Shown here one piece after another: positions 17,514 through 26,393 of a stretch of 64,000 nt of DNA. The notes beneath the pieces were generated by a model. The model was not told the DNA's origin. It was given only the letters and a program-made list of their open reading frames with translations, and searched no databases. A program made the translations under genes and the position numbers. The number at the start of each line of letters is the position of its first letter. Position 1 is the stretch's first letter. Source of the DNA: Leptolyngbya sp. PCC 7375 (GTDB taxonomy: Bacteria > Cyanobacteriota > Cyanobacteriia > Phormidesmidales > Phormidesmidaceae); assembly GCF_000316115.1 (NCBI RefSeq), contig NZ_JH993797.1, positions 4,760,486 through 4,824,485 of the forward strand, given 5' to 3'.

Positions 17514-18644
17514 TCAATCCGCCTGATTCAGCAGCAATAGTACAGCTGGTTGCTCCTCAAACTCAAAGGCTATGGCTTGGGCTGCGATCTCGATTACCTG
17601 GCCATTTTTATGGGTAATACCAAAATCAAGGGATATCGGCTGATTTCGGTTGGTATAACACTGACGCAGTGCATCACAGACTCGGGCTAGATCTTCATAG
17701 GCAATCAAGCTAGTGATAGACGGTAGGTGGATGAGAGCATCTGGCCTTTGCCCTAACAGATTGGCCGCTTGCTGATTAATTTGAACAATCTTTTTGTTTT
17801 GTACTAACATGGCCCCCACAACCTCAGTGGTTAAAAGCTGATGGCAAAAGTCTTTAAAGTGACTCAGGCGGCTATTGAGCTTACGATTGACGCTGTGCAA
17901 TTTGGCATTTTCTAACACTAAAGCAATCTGCTCGGTCATGGCTCCGATCAGATTTGGAATCGGTGGTTGGAAATGCCTGGGCTCAGAATGGGTTAGGGTC
18001 ATAATCCCTAAAATGCGATTGCCACTAACTACCGGGGCACACATCGCTGAACATACTTTGTAAGGCTGATCGGGCAAGCTAATCCAACGGCTATCTAGAC
18101 GGGTATCGGCAATCGTCTCCAATTTACGATGTTCCACAACCCAACCGGCCAAGCCTTTCTCCAAAACTTGTCCCACCAGGTTATGGCGTTCCTTTTCTGT
18201 GGTGCCCGAGCGAGTCAGAATACATTCTGTCACCACCTTGGCGTCATCCAACAAGAAAATACTGCCACTACTGGCCTCAGAAATCACCACCGCAATATCC
18301 AGCGTTTGTTTCAGGGTGGCTTTTAGCCGCATTTTGCCAGTGGCCGTCCGTGATAGCGCCAGCTGATCCTGAATCCACCGCAGTTGTTTCTGATAGGCCG
18401 CATTTTCCTGCTGTAGCTGGGCTACTTTATCCCTTAGAGCAGTGACATCTGCCGTTAGCTTGCCACCCGAGGCCTGCTGCTGCGTCATTTGCTGAGTTGC
18501 AAACTGCAATACCGAGACTAGCCCACGTAGCAGTTGTAAATCGTCCTCTGGCAAGGACTTTACATCAGTCAGCTGAGTAATATTTGCGTAGAGCACACCC
18601 AGCTCATCCGTTAGCGCTTCTTTGAGCAAAATTTGATTATCCAT
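17514..18644 (-). CDS. GAF and PAS domain sensory protein without output domain
   Basis: The 376-residue protein starts with a helical region and coiled coil (about residues 60-110). A GAF domain follows (LKATLKQTLDIAVVISEASSGSIFLLDD through MTEQIALVLENA), and a C-terminal PAS domain (LLTTEVVGAMLVQNKKIVQINQQAANLLG) ends the protein. No kinase, cyclase or HTH module is present, so it probably signals through a partner. Bilin attachment is not indicated, because the Cys-His pair of phytochrome GAF domains is missing. It is conserved in style with many cyanobacterial soluble GAF proteins. Its function is unknown. Confidence 0.8.
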   Translation of the reverse strand: MDNQILLKEALTDELGVLYANITQLTDVKSLPEDDLQLLRGLVSVLQFATQQMTQQQASGGKLTADVTALRDKVAQLQQENAAYQKQLRWIQDQLALSRTATGKMRLKATLKQTLDIAVVISEASSGSIFLLDDAKVVTECILTRSGTTEKERHNLVGQVLEKGLAGWVVEHRKLETIADTRLDSRWISLPDQPYKVCSAMCAPVVSGNRILGIMTLTHSEPRHFQPPIPNLIGAMTEQIALVLENAKLHSVNRKLNSRLSHFKDFCHQLLTTEVVGAMLVQNKKIVQINQQAANLLGQRPDALIHLPSITSLIAYEDLARVCDALRQCYTNRNQPISLDFGITHKNGQVIEIAAQAIAFEFEEQPAVLLLLNQAD

Positions 18645-18743
18645 CAGTTAACCATGGCTCATCATCCAGGCCCGTATCTAAAGGCTACAGCGGCTTTTTC
18701 CAATCACTGTCGATAATTTAGAATTACTCCTGATGCAGTCTCT

Positions 18744-18828
18744 GAATGATGCAGCCATCTGAATGATGCCGTCATCTGAATGATGCCGTCATCTGAATGA
18801 TGCCGTCATCTGAATGATGCCGTCACCT
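18744..18828. repeat. five 17-bp tandem repeats
   Basis: Units of GAATGATGCCGTCATCT start at 18744, 18761, 18778, 18795 and 18812. The first differs at two positions (CAGCC), the last at one (CACCT). They lie between the divergent GAF/PAS gene and the DUF6816-like gene, about 45 bp before the latter's start, where copy number could affect promoter spacing. Confidence 0.92.
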
Positions 18829-18873
18829 GATTCTTTCAGCCTTCCCAGCTATTAATAGGACTAAACTGGTGCT

Positions 18874-19713
18874 ATGGTCATCAACCCAATCATGCATCGT
18901 TTTTTTCTGAAGCTAATGCGACAGCGACAGCGACTGCGGCTGCGGCGCAAACTCGTCTGGTTCACACTGCTATTTTTAGTATGGCTGCTGTGTAGTGGCG
19001 AGGCCATGGCCACCCCCCTGGCTGAGCGAGTCTCGGCATTTCCCCAGTGGTCCACCAAACCACCTGTACAGCCATCAGCAGGAGACCTGGTCTACCCAGC
19101 TTGGATGGACGGTTCATGGCGGATGACCTCAACGCTTTTGGCCATGGCAGCACCAGTCGCCCCAGAGGTGATTACACCAGGATTTGAAGGGAATCGTCAG
19201 TTTTTGAATATGCCCATTGAAGCGGATATTCACTTTCAAAAGACACGGGTTGCCCAGGGTAAATTTCTCAATCGGCCATTAAAAACGACAGAAGGTGTGG
19301 TGTCAGATCGCGCTTTTAATGGCATGAGTCTGGCCAAAGCATATTTAGGAGATGATTGGGTTAAAGCTGTTAACGTTGATCCTGAAGATCCCAATCGTCA
19401 AATTACCTTCTTAAAGGACAATCAGCAGCTGGTGTCTACAGTGACCGGACGCGCAGTAGAACAGCCTGACAACCATACGTTTATCACCACTGAAGTTTTT
19501 CAACAGTTTTTTCGGGGTGGCCGACCAACAGTGTACTTAAACGAAGTGGAAAACACAACGGCCTATCATTACCAAGAAGACCATATTGTGGCCGACCAGA
19601 TGACGGCCATCTATTTGTCACCCCAAGATCCGGATTACTTTAAGGCAATTGATCGCCCCGTTGCTCTTTATCGCTATGGTTTAGAGCTTTATCCAGTGAC
19701 TAACAATCGTTAA
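18874..19713 (+). CDS. exported DUF6816-like protein
   Basis: The 279-residue protein carries a strongly basic N-terminus followed by a hydrophobic core (WFTLLFLVWLLCSG) and an EAMATP cleavage-like site, so it should be exported to the periplasm or thylakoid lumen. The mature part (YPAWMDGSWRMTSTLLAMAAPVAPEVITPGFEGN) matches my memory of the cyanobacterial and plastid DUF6816 family; that assignment is from recall. No catalytic motif is visible. A second ATG at 18892 would shorten the signal region. Five 17-bp repeats sit just upstream. Confidence 0.7.
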   Translation: MVINPIMHRFFLKLMRQRQRLRLRRKLVWFTLLFLVWLLCSGEAMATPLAERVSAFPQWSTKPPVQPSAGDLVYPAWMDGSWRMTSTLLAMAAPVAPEVITPGFEGNRQFLNMPIEADIHFQKTRVAQGKFLNRPLKTTEGVVSDRAFNGMSLAKAYLGDDWVKAVNVDPEDPNRQITFLKDNQQLVSTVTGRAVEQPDNHTFITTEVFQQFFRGGRPTVYLNEVENTTAYHYQEDHIVADQMTAIYLSPQDPDYFKAIDRPVALYRYGLELYPVTNNR

Positions 19714-19757
19714 GCAACAACAGCATCAACAATTCTTTGTTCTCTGTTGGTAATTGC

Positions 19758-20315
19758 CTATAAAAACTCTTCGTGACGTTGCCAGTGGCTTCGCAACATG
19801 GCATAAACTTCATGATCAATAAAGCGATTATATAGCCACTCTGCTTCGCAGGCAGTGCCTTCATGGGTAAAGCCCAATCTCTCAGGAATGGCTCGACTGC
19901 GTCTGTTGCCAGTGGCACAACAAATCACAATGCGATTGAGATAGAGGGTGGCAAATGAGTAGTCAACCATATACTGACAGGACCGGGTCATTATCCCTTT
20001 GCCTTGGTGGGATGATGCTAGCCAGTAGCCCATATGGCCAATGCGGTTGTCCCAGTCAATGTGATTGTAACTAATGATGCCTGCGATACAATTGTTGTAA
20101 CAGATGGCTGCAACAACTCCTTCAGTATCACCAAACTGTTCTATCGCATTGCGAATAAAGTTTCTGGTATCAGCTGATGTCGTTGTTCTATCTAGCCATG
20201 GCAACCACCGACGCAGATAGTCGCGGTTTGCATCGGTTAGTGCAAAAAGCTCATTAGCATCGGTTAGCTGGAGCGATCGCAACTGTAGCCGGTCATCAAT
20301 CCAGTGGGAAAACAT
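19758..20315 (-). CDS. RimJ/RimL-type GNAT acetyltransferase
   Basis: The 185-residue protein has the long-form GNAT layout of ribosomal-protein alanine acetyltransferases: LQLRSLQLTDANELFALTDANRDYLRRWLPWLD at the N-terminus, YWLASSHQGKGIMTRSCQ as the acetyl-CoA loop, and NRRSRAIPERLGFTHEGT near the end. It likely acetylates a protein N-terminus or small amine. It is convergent with the DUF6816-like gene and divergent from the tautomerase gene, 49 bp apart. Confidence 0.87.
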   Translation of the reverse strand: MFSHWIDDRLQLRSLQLTDANELFALTDANRDYLRRWLPWLDRTTTSADTRNFIRNAIEQFGDTEGVVAAICYNNCIAGIISYNHIDWDNRIGHMGYWLASSHQGKGIMTRSCQYMVDYSFATLYLNRIVICCATGNRRSRAIPERLGFTHEGTACEAEWLYNRFIDHEVYAMLRSHWQRHEEFL

Positions 20316-20364
20316 ACAATAGACACAGCACCCTTCGCCACTATATTACTCCTCAACTATCGCT

Positions 20365-20574
20365 ATGCCATATGTCAATATTCAGATTACAGCTGGGGCA
20401 ACACGAGCTCAGAAAGCAGAGCTCGTCAAGGATGTGACTGATTCTTTAGTACGTGTTCTAGGCAAAAAGCCCGAGCACATTCACATCGTCATCCAGGAAA
20501 TTAAAGAAGAAGACTGGGGCTATTCTGGCTTACTAACTGACACCTGGAAACAGCAACAGCAACAGCAGCAGTGA
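20365..20574 (+). CDS. 4-oxalocrotonate tautomerase family protein with polyQ tail
   Basis: The 69-residue protein starts MPYVNIQIT, exposing the catalytic Pro1 after Met removal, and has the family's LVKDVTDSLVRVLGKKPEHIHIVIQEI and a WGYSG segment. Family members catalyse keto-enol tautomerisation or dehalogenation; the physiological substrate is unknown here. The C-terminus is seven consecutive Gln residues encoded by mixed CAG/CAA codons, which is unusual and could be length-variable. A weak CCCTA/TAGGG hairpin follows at about 20578-20592. Confidence 0.88.
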   Translation: MPYVNIQITAGATRAQKAELVKDVTDSLVRVLGKKPEHIHIVIQEIKEEDWGYSGLLTDTWKQQQQQQQ

Positions 20575-20623
20575 GATCCCTAGTAATTTAGGGCGTGAGG
20601 AATGGGGAGTGCCCAGCCAGTCT

Positions 20624-21361
20624 CTAATACTGCACCTTCAATGTCACTTGCACATCCACAGCCTGCTCCCCATCTTCTACGGCCAGGTTGCTAGCAGCAG
20701 ACCAACTACCGCTGGCATAGCCATCACCTTTAGGGACAGCATCAACTCCCGGTGCTTGGGTGATGGCATCGTTCACCTGGATATCGACTACATCTTCAAG
20801 GCTAAAGCCCAGCTGGTCGAGGGCTACTTTAGCTTGGGCTTGGGCATCGGTAATTGCTTTTTCTAGGGCTTGATCGCGGGCGGCTAGGAGGTCTTTCTCG
20901 TTCGCTAGATAGCGAATGTTTTGAATACGGTCTATATTGAGGGCGATCGCATTATCCAATACCCCAATTTCATCGGCAGGTACCTGAAACTCTATGTTTC
21001 TATAGGCCTCATACTCATCCTTTTGCGGTTTGCCATCACGACCATATTTGAGCTCAAGATGAACATTAGAGGTCTTAATATTCTCCACCTTGCGGGTTTT
21101 TAAGGTTTTTGCGATCGCAGACGTGCGCTTTGCTAGCTGCGTGTAGGTCGCTTTTGCACTATCGCCTTTATCAGATATTCCTAAGGTGATTTCTGCCAGG
21201 GTAGTCGGTGCTGTGTGATGGCCATGACCGGTTACAGTTATCATGCGTGGTGGTGCAGAGGCTCCTTGAGCCAAAGCGGGTAAACCGCCTACGGTCATCA
21301 GAATGAGCGCAGTTAGTAACCATGGCAGCAGTCGCTGCCCGAGCTTTGCTAGTCGTTGCAT
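20624..21361 (-). CDS. SIMPL/DUF541 domain protein, exported
   Basis: The 245-residue protein has a signal peptide (LLPWLLTALILMTVGGLPALAQG). The SIMPL domain includes ITVTGHGHHTAPTTLAEITLGI, LKTRKVENIKTSNVHLE, YEAYRNIEFQVPADEIGVLDNAI and the C-terminal VQVTLKVQY. SIMPL proteins are periplasmic or outer-membrane associated, with roles described in stress tolerance in some bacteria; the mechanism is unclear. It is convergent with the tautomerase gene. Confidence 0.87.
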   Translation of the reverse strand: MQRLAKLGQRLLPWLLTALILMTVGGLPALAQGASAPPRMITVTGHGHHTAPTTLAEITLGISDKGDSAKATYTQLAKRTSAIAKTLKTRKVENIKTSNVHLELKYGRDGKPQKDEYEAYRNIEFQVPADEIGVLDNAIALNIDRIQNIRYLANEKDLLAARDQALEKAITDAQAQAKVALDQLGFSLEDVVDIQVNDAITQAPGVDAVPKGDGYASGSWSAASNLAVEDGEQAVDVQVTLKVQY

Positions 21362-21907
21362 ACGATTTTCAGAATGTACTTGCCTAGTGATCCCCGTTTA
21401 TCTGGGATTTTTCCGCAAGGTGATCTTAAATTGCAACAATATCAAGTTGTTACCAGTTACCCAATGAGATTGTTGATAACCTGACACTCAATATTCACAA
21501 CAATAAATTCGTCAGTCCTAAAAACAAAATTATCAGAGGTTGCATTTTCCAGTTAATGGGCTCAGTTCAATTCTTTTAAAATATATACAAGCTGTTTAAC
21601 CTCTGAAAGTCACTCTCAAAACCCCCAATCTTGGAGGTCTTCGGAGCTAGTCTTCCCAAAAAATGGGGACGGAAGGGGTCTCGACATCTGTAACTAATTA
21701 GAATCACCTACGTACAAAGTAATCGAAGAATAATGCAATCTATACTTTCTGAGTATGCGAGGATCTTCTATCTTGTCTACGAGCCCTACACTATCGACTT
21801 AACACCAAGTGTCTTACCCCCTGAGCTTAGATAACCAGGTCACTTCCCCCTCTCCCCGAGAATGCAGAACATTGGCACAATGGTTCATGGCGTAACAATC
21901 AACGAAT
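21362..21907. other. 546-bp intergenic region before the NACHT gene
   Basis: The region is AT-rich in its middle (21420-21620) and divergent between the SIMPL and NACHT genes, so it should contain both promoters. A small ATCCC/GGGAT stem followed by T residues lies near 21392-21415 but has no upstream plus-strand gene. No open frame, direct repeat or mobile-element end was recognised. Confidence 0.5.
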
Positions 21908-24118
21908 ATGACCGGTTTAGAACTGCTGGCGGAACCAGTCGCGGAAGGCATTGCCAGCTTTGCATTTAATCTTTTGCCGAGAGTCGGCAGTCAGGCTGTT
22001 GCTGAAATACGCAACCTATTTTTTAACGCATCGAGGAAATATGTTCATACATACAGACAACGTCACTGCCAGCTAAAAGTGTTAGGGATGCGCGAACCCG
22101 TAGACCTTGCAAAGGTTTACACAGGCGTAAAATTTCTTGATGAAGATGATGTTCTAGGGTTTGAATCTCCTCAGGCGTTAGAACAACAGTATCGAAAAAC
22201 TCGATTTCGTAGCTCCATTGGCCGACGCAACAGTAATGAAAAGCGTTCTGGTATTGATGTGGCTAACGAAAAACAATATCTGATGGTTTTAGGTGCACCC
22301 GGAGCAGGCAAATCAACATTCCTGCGTAAGTTAGGTCTGGAAGCATTACGAACATTTCATCACGAACACGTAGCATATCACCATCGAAAGATTCCTGTGT
22401 TACTGGAACTGAAACGCTTTGAGACCGATAACATTGACATTGAAATGCTGATCTCCGAGGAGTTTAGTCACTGTGGTTTTCCTGCCCCTACTGAATTTGT
22501 TCAACAGGCCCTAAGACAGGGGAAATTGCTGATTTTATTGGACGGTCTGGATGAAGTGCCCACGGCAAATCTCGATAATGTTATCTGCACTATCCAGAAT
22601 TTTGTTGATCGCTATGATCAAAACCGATTCATAGGATCGTGCCGAACCGCAGCCTACCACGGTGGTTTTACTCGCTTTAGTGATGTGGGTATGGCCGATT
22701 TTGACAATGAACAAATCGAGCAATTCATTAAAAATTGGTTTAGTAGTGAACAAGATGCAGAACGTGGCACTAGCCAAAGATGCTGGGAGACATTACAAGA
22801 AGAGAAAAATAGAGCTGCCAAGGAGTTAGCCCACACTCCCCTACTGTTAACCTTTCTATGCCTTGTTTACGACCGCTCACAGCGATTTCCTGCTAACCGT
22901 AGCAGCCTGTATCAACGGGCATTACGTATCCTTTTAGAGGAATGGGCCGCAGAAAAGCGGATCAATCGCGATGAAATCTATGAAGGTCTGAGTATTGAGC
23001 TGGAAGAAGGACTGTTATCTGAAATTGCCTTTGCTGGCTTTGAGTCCAATCGTTTATTTTTCTCGCGGCGAGAGCTAACAGCACAAATTAAAGACTTTTT
23101 GGCTAGCAATCTAAATGTACCCAAAATCCTAGATGGGGAAGCTGTCTTACAAGCCATTGAGGTACAGCAAGGTATTTTAGTAGAGCGTGCTGAAGATGCC
23201 TATTCGTTCTCTCATCTGACTTTGCAAGAATATCTCACGGCTCAATGTTTAGCAGATAATCACCACTGGGATAGCGTGATTGCGGCCCATGCCACCGATA
23301 GGCGCTGGCGCGAAGTGTTGTTGTTAACGCCAGGGTTATTGACCGGTAAACAAGGGGCAAACCATTTTTTAGAAGCTCTCGAACACAAGGCGAACCAATG
23401 CCTTAACTCTATCAAGCTGCAACGTCTGGGGCAGTGGGCAACCGCATCAACTAATAACTCCCTGGGTAGCTTTCGTCCAGTGGCTAAACGAGTATCCGCT
23501 ATTTACCTGGCTCTGGCCCTGAATCGCGAACTCAATCGTGACCTGGCTCGCACCCACATCCTCGAACGGGCTCGCGCCCTAGCCTTGGCCCTCGATCCAG
23601 ACCATGCTCGCATGATTGACATGAATCTGGCACGGACGCTAACCCTTAACCATGCCCTTACCCGTGTCCATAAGTCTGATCTAGATATTACCCGTGCGAT
23701 CGCACGGGGTATCACCCTCGCTAAACGCTTTGCTCGCCTTAATATCTTCACCTCTGTCAATTGCTTAGACCTACTTAAAGGGTTGCAAACACTTAAATGC
23801 AGCATTCCTACCCAAGAAACGTCTGAGTATCAAAAACAGATATTTCAAGCCAGAGTTCTCAAGCTATGGTTTAGTAGCCTAGGTATTTCTCCCGATGATT
23901 GGCATTTATCACCGACGGATGCCCAAGCACTGGCTGATTACTTTTACATCTGTGAGCTGATGGTACGGTGCAAGCAAATGGCTGTCAGAGTGTCGCCTCA
24001 AATTTGGGTAGGCATCGAATCACGACTAGTGACTGCCTCCACCGACCATAGAGCATTAGGAGACCCCAACTGGTTAAACATGAATACAGTACAGCCATCG
24101 TTAGCAAAGCACGCATGA
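21908..24118 (+). CDS. NACHT domain ATPase (bacterial NLR-like, candidate defence protein)
   Basis: The 736-residue protein has a helical N-terminal region of about 120 residues (LAEPVAEGIASFAFNLLP, RHCQLKVLGMREPVDLAKVYTG) that fits the NACHT-associated helical domain. The NACHT core follows, with Walker A GAPGAGKST (129-137) and Walker B LLILLDGLDE (207-216). Winged-helix segments continue to VERAEDAYSFSHLTLQEYLTAQCLA. The C-terminal 250 residues are helical and include short repeats of the type LNRDLARTHILERARALALALD, a possible ligand sensor. NACHT proteins in bacteria are STAND ATPases, several of which are antiphage. No nuclease or other effector motif is visible. It has no partner gene on this strand; an IS1595 element inserted 300 bp downstream. 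Confidence 0.85.
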   Translation: MTGLELLAEPVAEGIASFAFNLLPRVGSQAVAEIRNLFFNASRKYVHTYRQRHCQLKVLGMREPVDLAKVYTGVKFLDEDDVLGFESPQALEQQYRKTRFRSSIGRRNSNEKRSGIDVANEKQYLMVLGAPGAGKSTFLRKLGLEALRTFHHEHVAYHHRKIPVLLELKRFETDNIDIEMLISEEFSHCGFPAPTEFVQQALRQGKLLILLDGLDEVPTANLDNVICTIQNFVDRYDQNRFIGSCRTAAYHGGFTRFSDVGMADFDNEQIEQFIKNWFSSEQDAERGTSQRCWETLQEEKNRAAKELAHTPLLLTFLCLVYDRSQRFPANRSSLYQRALRILLEEWAAEKRINRDEIYEGLSIELEEGLLSEIAFAGFESNRLFFSRRELTAQIKDFLASNLNVPKILDGEAVLQAIEVQQGILVERAEDAYSFSHLTLQEYLTAQCLADNHHWDSVIAAHATDRRWREVLLLTPGLLTGKQGANHFLEALEHKANQCLNSIKLQRLGQWATASTNNSLGSFRPVAKRVSAIYLALALNRELNRDLARTHILERARALALALDPDHARMIDMNLARTLTLNHALTRVHKSDLDITRAIARGITLAKRFARLNIFTSVNCLDLLKGLQTLKCSIPTQETSEYQKQIFQARVLKLWFSSLGISPDDWHLSPTDAQALADYFYICELMVRCKQMAVRVSPQIWVGIESRLVTASTDHRALGDPNWLNMNTVQPSLAKHA

Positions 24119-24415
24119 ACTACAATCGTTGAGCCCACACAGTTCTTGTAGATTCGGCGATCAGGGAAAGGTTACTGCTCGTAGCATCAGCTTGATCGGC
24201 ATCGTTAGTTAAATCTTTCCCTGTGATTAGACATCCCTGCGATTAGACATCCCAGTGTTATTACCTACAACTCTGCCAATTAGCATTAGCTTTACCCAGT
24301 CAGAAAGCCCGGTAAAAATGCCAAATTATTTCGCATAGTATTCTCCTCTCTCAGCCTCTTGCTAGATTTTTGCCAAAACAAAGTAATTAAGAAATTAACT
24401 GCGGCAAAAACTTTA
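24119..24415. other. gap between the NACHT gene and the IS element
   Basis: The 297-bp gap holds two copies of GATTAGACATCCC (about 24224-24252). On the minus strand there is a 14-codon frame (24336 down to 24292, MRNNLAFLPGFLTG) preceded by a strong Shine-Dalgarno GAGGAGA 6 bases before its ATG. That may be a leader peptide or the start of a truncated gene. The last eight bases, AAACTTTA (24408-24415), are the target duplication of the IS. Confidence 0.55.
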
Positions 24416-25452
24416 GGCTCAATAGCTGTTTTAGGGAGGTTGCTAAATTCAAGATGAGCAGAGTAGTGTCATGGAATAAAGCCCCCGGTCAGCCTACCTA
24501 TGCTAACGCTTTCCAAGTTAATCGATGAGGACAAATGCTACGAGACTATTCGCACGATGCGTTGGCCCGATGGTGTTTGCTGCACTGATTGTGGAGCGAA
24601 AAACATTACCAAACGAGGGAAGCATGCAACCTATTCAGCGCGGCAACGCTATATCTGTGGCGAGTGTGGTCGCCACTTTGATGACTTAACCGACACCATC
24701 TTTGCGGGTCGTCATCAACCGTTAAAAACCTGGATAGCATGCTTATATTTGATGGGTCTCAATGTCTCCAATCAACAAATTGCCGACGAGTTGAGTCTGC
24801 ACAAAGATGACGTGCATCAGATGACGAGTGAGTTACGCCAAGCGGTGGCCGACAAGCGCCCAGAAGTCCAGTTATCAGGGACGGTGGAGTTTGATGAAGT
24901 CTATGTGACAGCCGGTCATAAGGGGCAACCAGAGCAGGTTAAAAAAAAGGGCGCAAGGGACGCAGACGGTAAACTCAAAGGGCTTCGGGGGCGCGGTACG
25001 CTCGAAACGGAAAAACCGCCGATCTTCGGGATGATTCAGCGAGGTGGAGAAGTGGTGATTAAAATGCTGGCAAATGTTCAACAACAAACCATCAAGCCCA
25101 TCATTCAGTCCATGGTGAAACCGGGCACCCTCATCTATACCGACGAGTATGACATCTATGCTCGTTTAGAAACTTGGGGCTATGCTCACAAGAGTGTTTG
25201 CCACAGTGCCGGAGAATATGCCCGAGATGACGATGGAGATGGCTTCTGTGAAGTCCATGTCAATACGATGGAAGGTTTCTGGTCATTGCTGCGGTCATGG
25301 TTGAGACCTCATCGAGGGATCTCACAAGAAAAATTACCGATCTATTTGGGGTTCTTTGAATTTGTGCATAATGCTAGAAAAAGAGGGAAAGCCTTGCTGG
25401 GTAGTCTATTGAGCACCTTGCTTGTCTAACTCCCTGAAACGCCGATTGAGCC
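24416..25452 (+). mobile_element. IS1595-family insertion sequence, intact
   Basis: The 1037-bp element has 22-bp terminal inverted repeats at 24416-24437 and 25431-25452. Both ends begin GGCTCAAT and finish with AGGGA, matching at 18 of 22 positions. It is flanked by a perfect 8-bp target duplication AAACTTTA (24408-24415 and 25453-25460), the size expected for the IS1595 family. A single full-length transposase fills it; the right repeat begins two bases after the stop codon. The perfect duplication shows that the element transposed here as a unit and relatively recently. No passenger gene is present. Confidence 0.93.
24500..25429 (+). CDS. IS1595-family transposase (ISXO2-like)
   Basis: The 309-residue transposase begins with a zinc-ribbon-like region (CYETIRTMRWPDGVCCTDCG, YICGECGRHFDDLTDTIF). 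The ISXO2-like catalytic domain follows, with acidic segments VEFDEVYV, YTDEYDIY and HVNTMEGFWSLLRSWLRP, the last holding the Asn/Glu pattern typical of this family rather than a classical DDE spacing. It appears complete and without frameshift, so the element may be active. Confidence 0.93.
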   Translation: MLTLSKLIDEDKCYETIRTMRWPDGVCCTDCGAKNITKRGKHATYSARQRYICGECGRHFDDLTDTIFAGRHQPLKTWIACLYLMGLNVSNQQIADELSLHKDDVHQMTSELRQAVADKRPEVQLSGTVEFDEVYVTAGHKGQPEQVKKKGARDADGKLKGLRGRGTLETEKPPIFGMIQRGGEVVIKMLANVQQQTIKPIIQSMVKPGTLIYTDEYDIYARLETWGYAHKSVCHSAGEYARDDDGDGFCEVHVNTMEGFWSLLRSWLRPHRGISQEKLPIYLGFFEFVHNARKRGKALLGSLLSTLLV

Positions 25453-25460
25453 AAACTTTA

Positions 25461-25893
25461 TTGTCCATGAGATTCATGGGAGAGATCTCATTTAATTCTG
25501 AAGCTTCTTTCATGAAAAGGGTTTTGGGCCTTGAAAACAGGTTTTTTATGGGGTAACTAGCCTAAACTTTAAATCATGATGTCCATATGTTAAGACACAA
25601 ATAAGATGACTCTTAGAATATTGCTGGCTTTCTAACAAACTGACAAGCTGATAAAAGATAGAGAATTCTCAATATATAAGCTAGATTATGCGATTAAGCA
25701 TGCAGCGAGAGAATAATATTTATCGAAAAATGGCAGCAGTCGGTGCATTTACTGTGCAACATCTAAATCTCTTTGTTCTAATGATCAGAATAACTGTGGC
25801 CTCTCGAAAGTTGTTGCAGTAATTTAATTTATTAGAACTCACGCATATCCCATCTGTAACTTGAACGATCATTATTGAGGTTATTCACCGTAT
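25461..25893. other. 433-bp gap downstream of the IS
   Basis: Without the IS this sequence would be continuous with 24119-24407. It is AT-rich. Short frames of 40-50 codons exist on both strands but have no recognisable sequence or ribosome-binding site. It must include the promoter for the roadblock gene. No repeat or hairpin of note. Confidence 0.5.
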
Positions 25894-26271
25894 ATGGACA
25901 ATATTAAAGAATCTATTCAAAGTGCTCTAAATATCGACGGTACTGTCGGAGCCGCTATTGGAGATTGGAGTACAGGTTTTTCACTGGGACAAGCTAGTCG
26001 GAATGAACAAGCTTTCTCCTCTATTAAGTTAGAACAAGCCGTTGCTCTCAACGCCGAAGTGATTAAGGCTAAAAATAGAGCTCGTGACGGACTGGGGATT
26101 ACATCACCCATTGAAGACATCCTAATTACTCTTACAAACCAATATCATTTGCTGCGTATATGTGATTTAGCTGAAGGTGTCTTCTTTTACCTCGTGATGG
26201 ATCGAGAGAAGTCTAATTTAGGTCTAGCTCGGATTAAACTACGCCAGATTGAAAAGAATTTACGGATGTAG
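25894..26271 (+). CDS. roadblock/LC7 domain protein
   Basis: The 125-residue protein matches the roadblock/LC7 fold: an N-terminal helix, VGAAIGDWSTGFSLGQAS as the signature hairpin, a long central helix, IEDILITLTNQYHLLRICD, and VFFYLVMDREKSNLGLARIKLRQIEKNL. Bacterial members such as MglB often regulate small Ras-like GTPases, but none is encoded next to it. Its neighbour 122 bp downstream is a large protein of unknown function on the same strand, so the pair could form an operon. Confidence 0.75.
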   Translation: MDNIKESIQSALNIDGTVGAAIGDWSTGFSLGQASRNEQAFSSIKLEQAVALNAEVIKAKNRARDGLGITSPIEDILITLTNQYHLLRICDLAEGVFFYLVMDREKSNLGLARIKLRQIEKNLRM

Positions 26272-26393
26272 TTTAGTTGCGCCAACAACTTTATACACCC
26301 TTAGGTCTACGCTGAGAGGATAGTTGCTAAACATTTTAGAAAAGCAATATATCGCAGCGTAGATCATAATTAGCACATTAAATTTTCTTCAGC

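Noticed and set aside
21392..21417. ATCCC/GGGAT stem with T residues, terminator-like on the plus strand
   Set aside because: There is no plus-strand gene directly upstream; it lies in the leader of a minus-strand gene.
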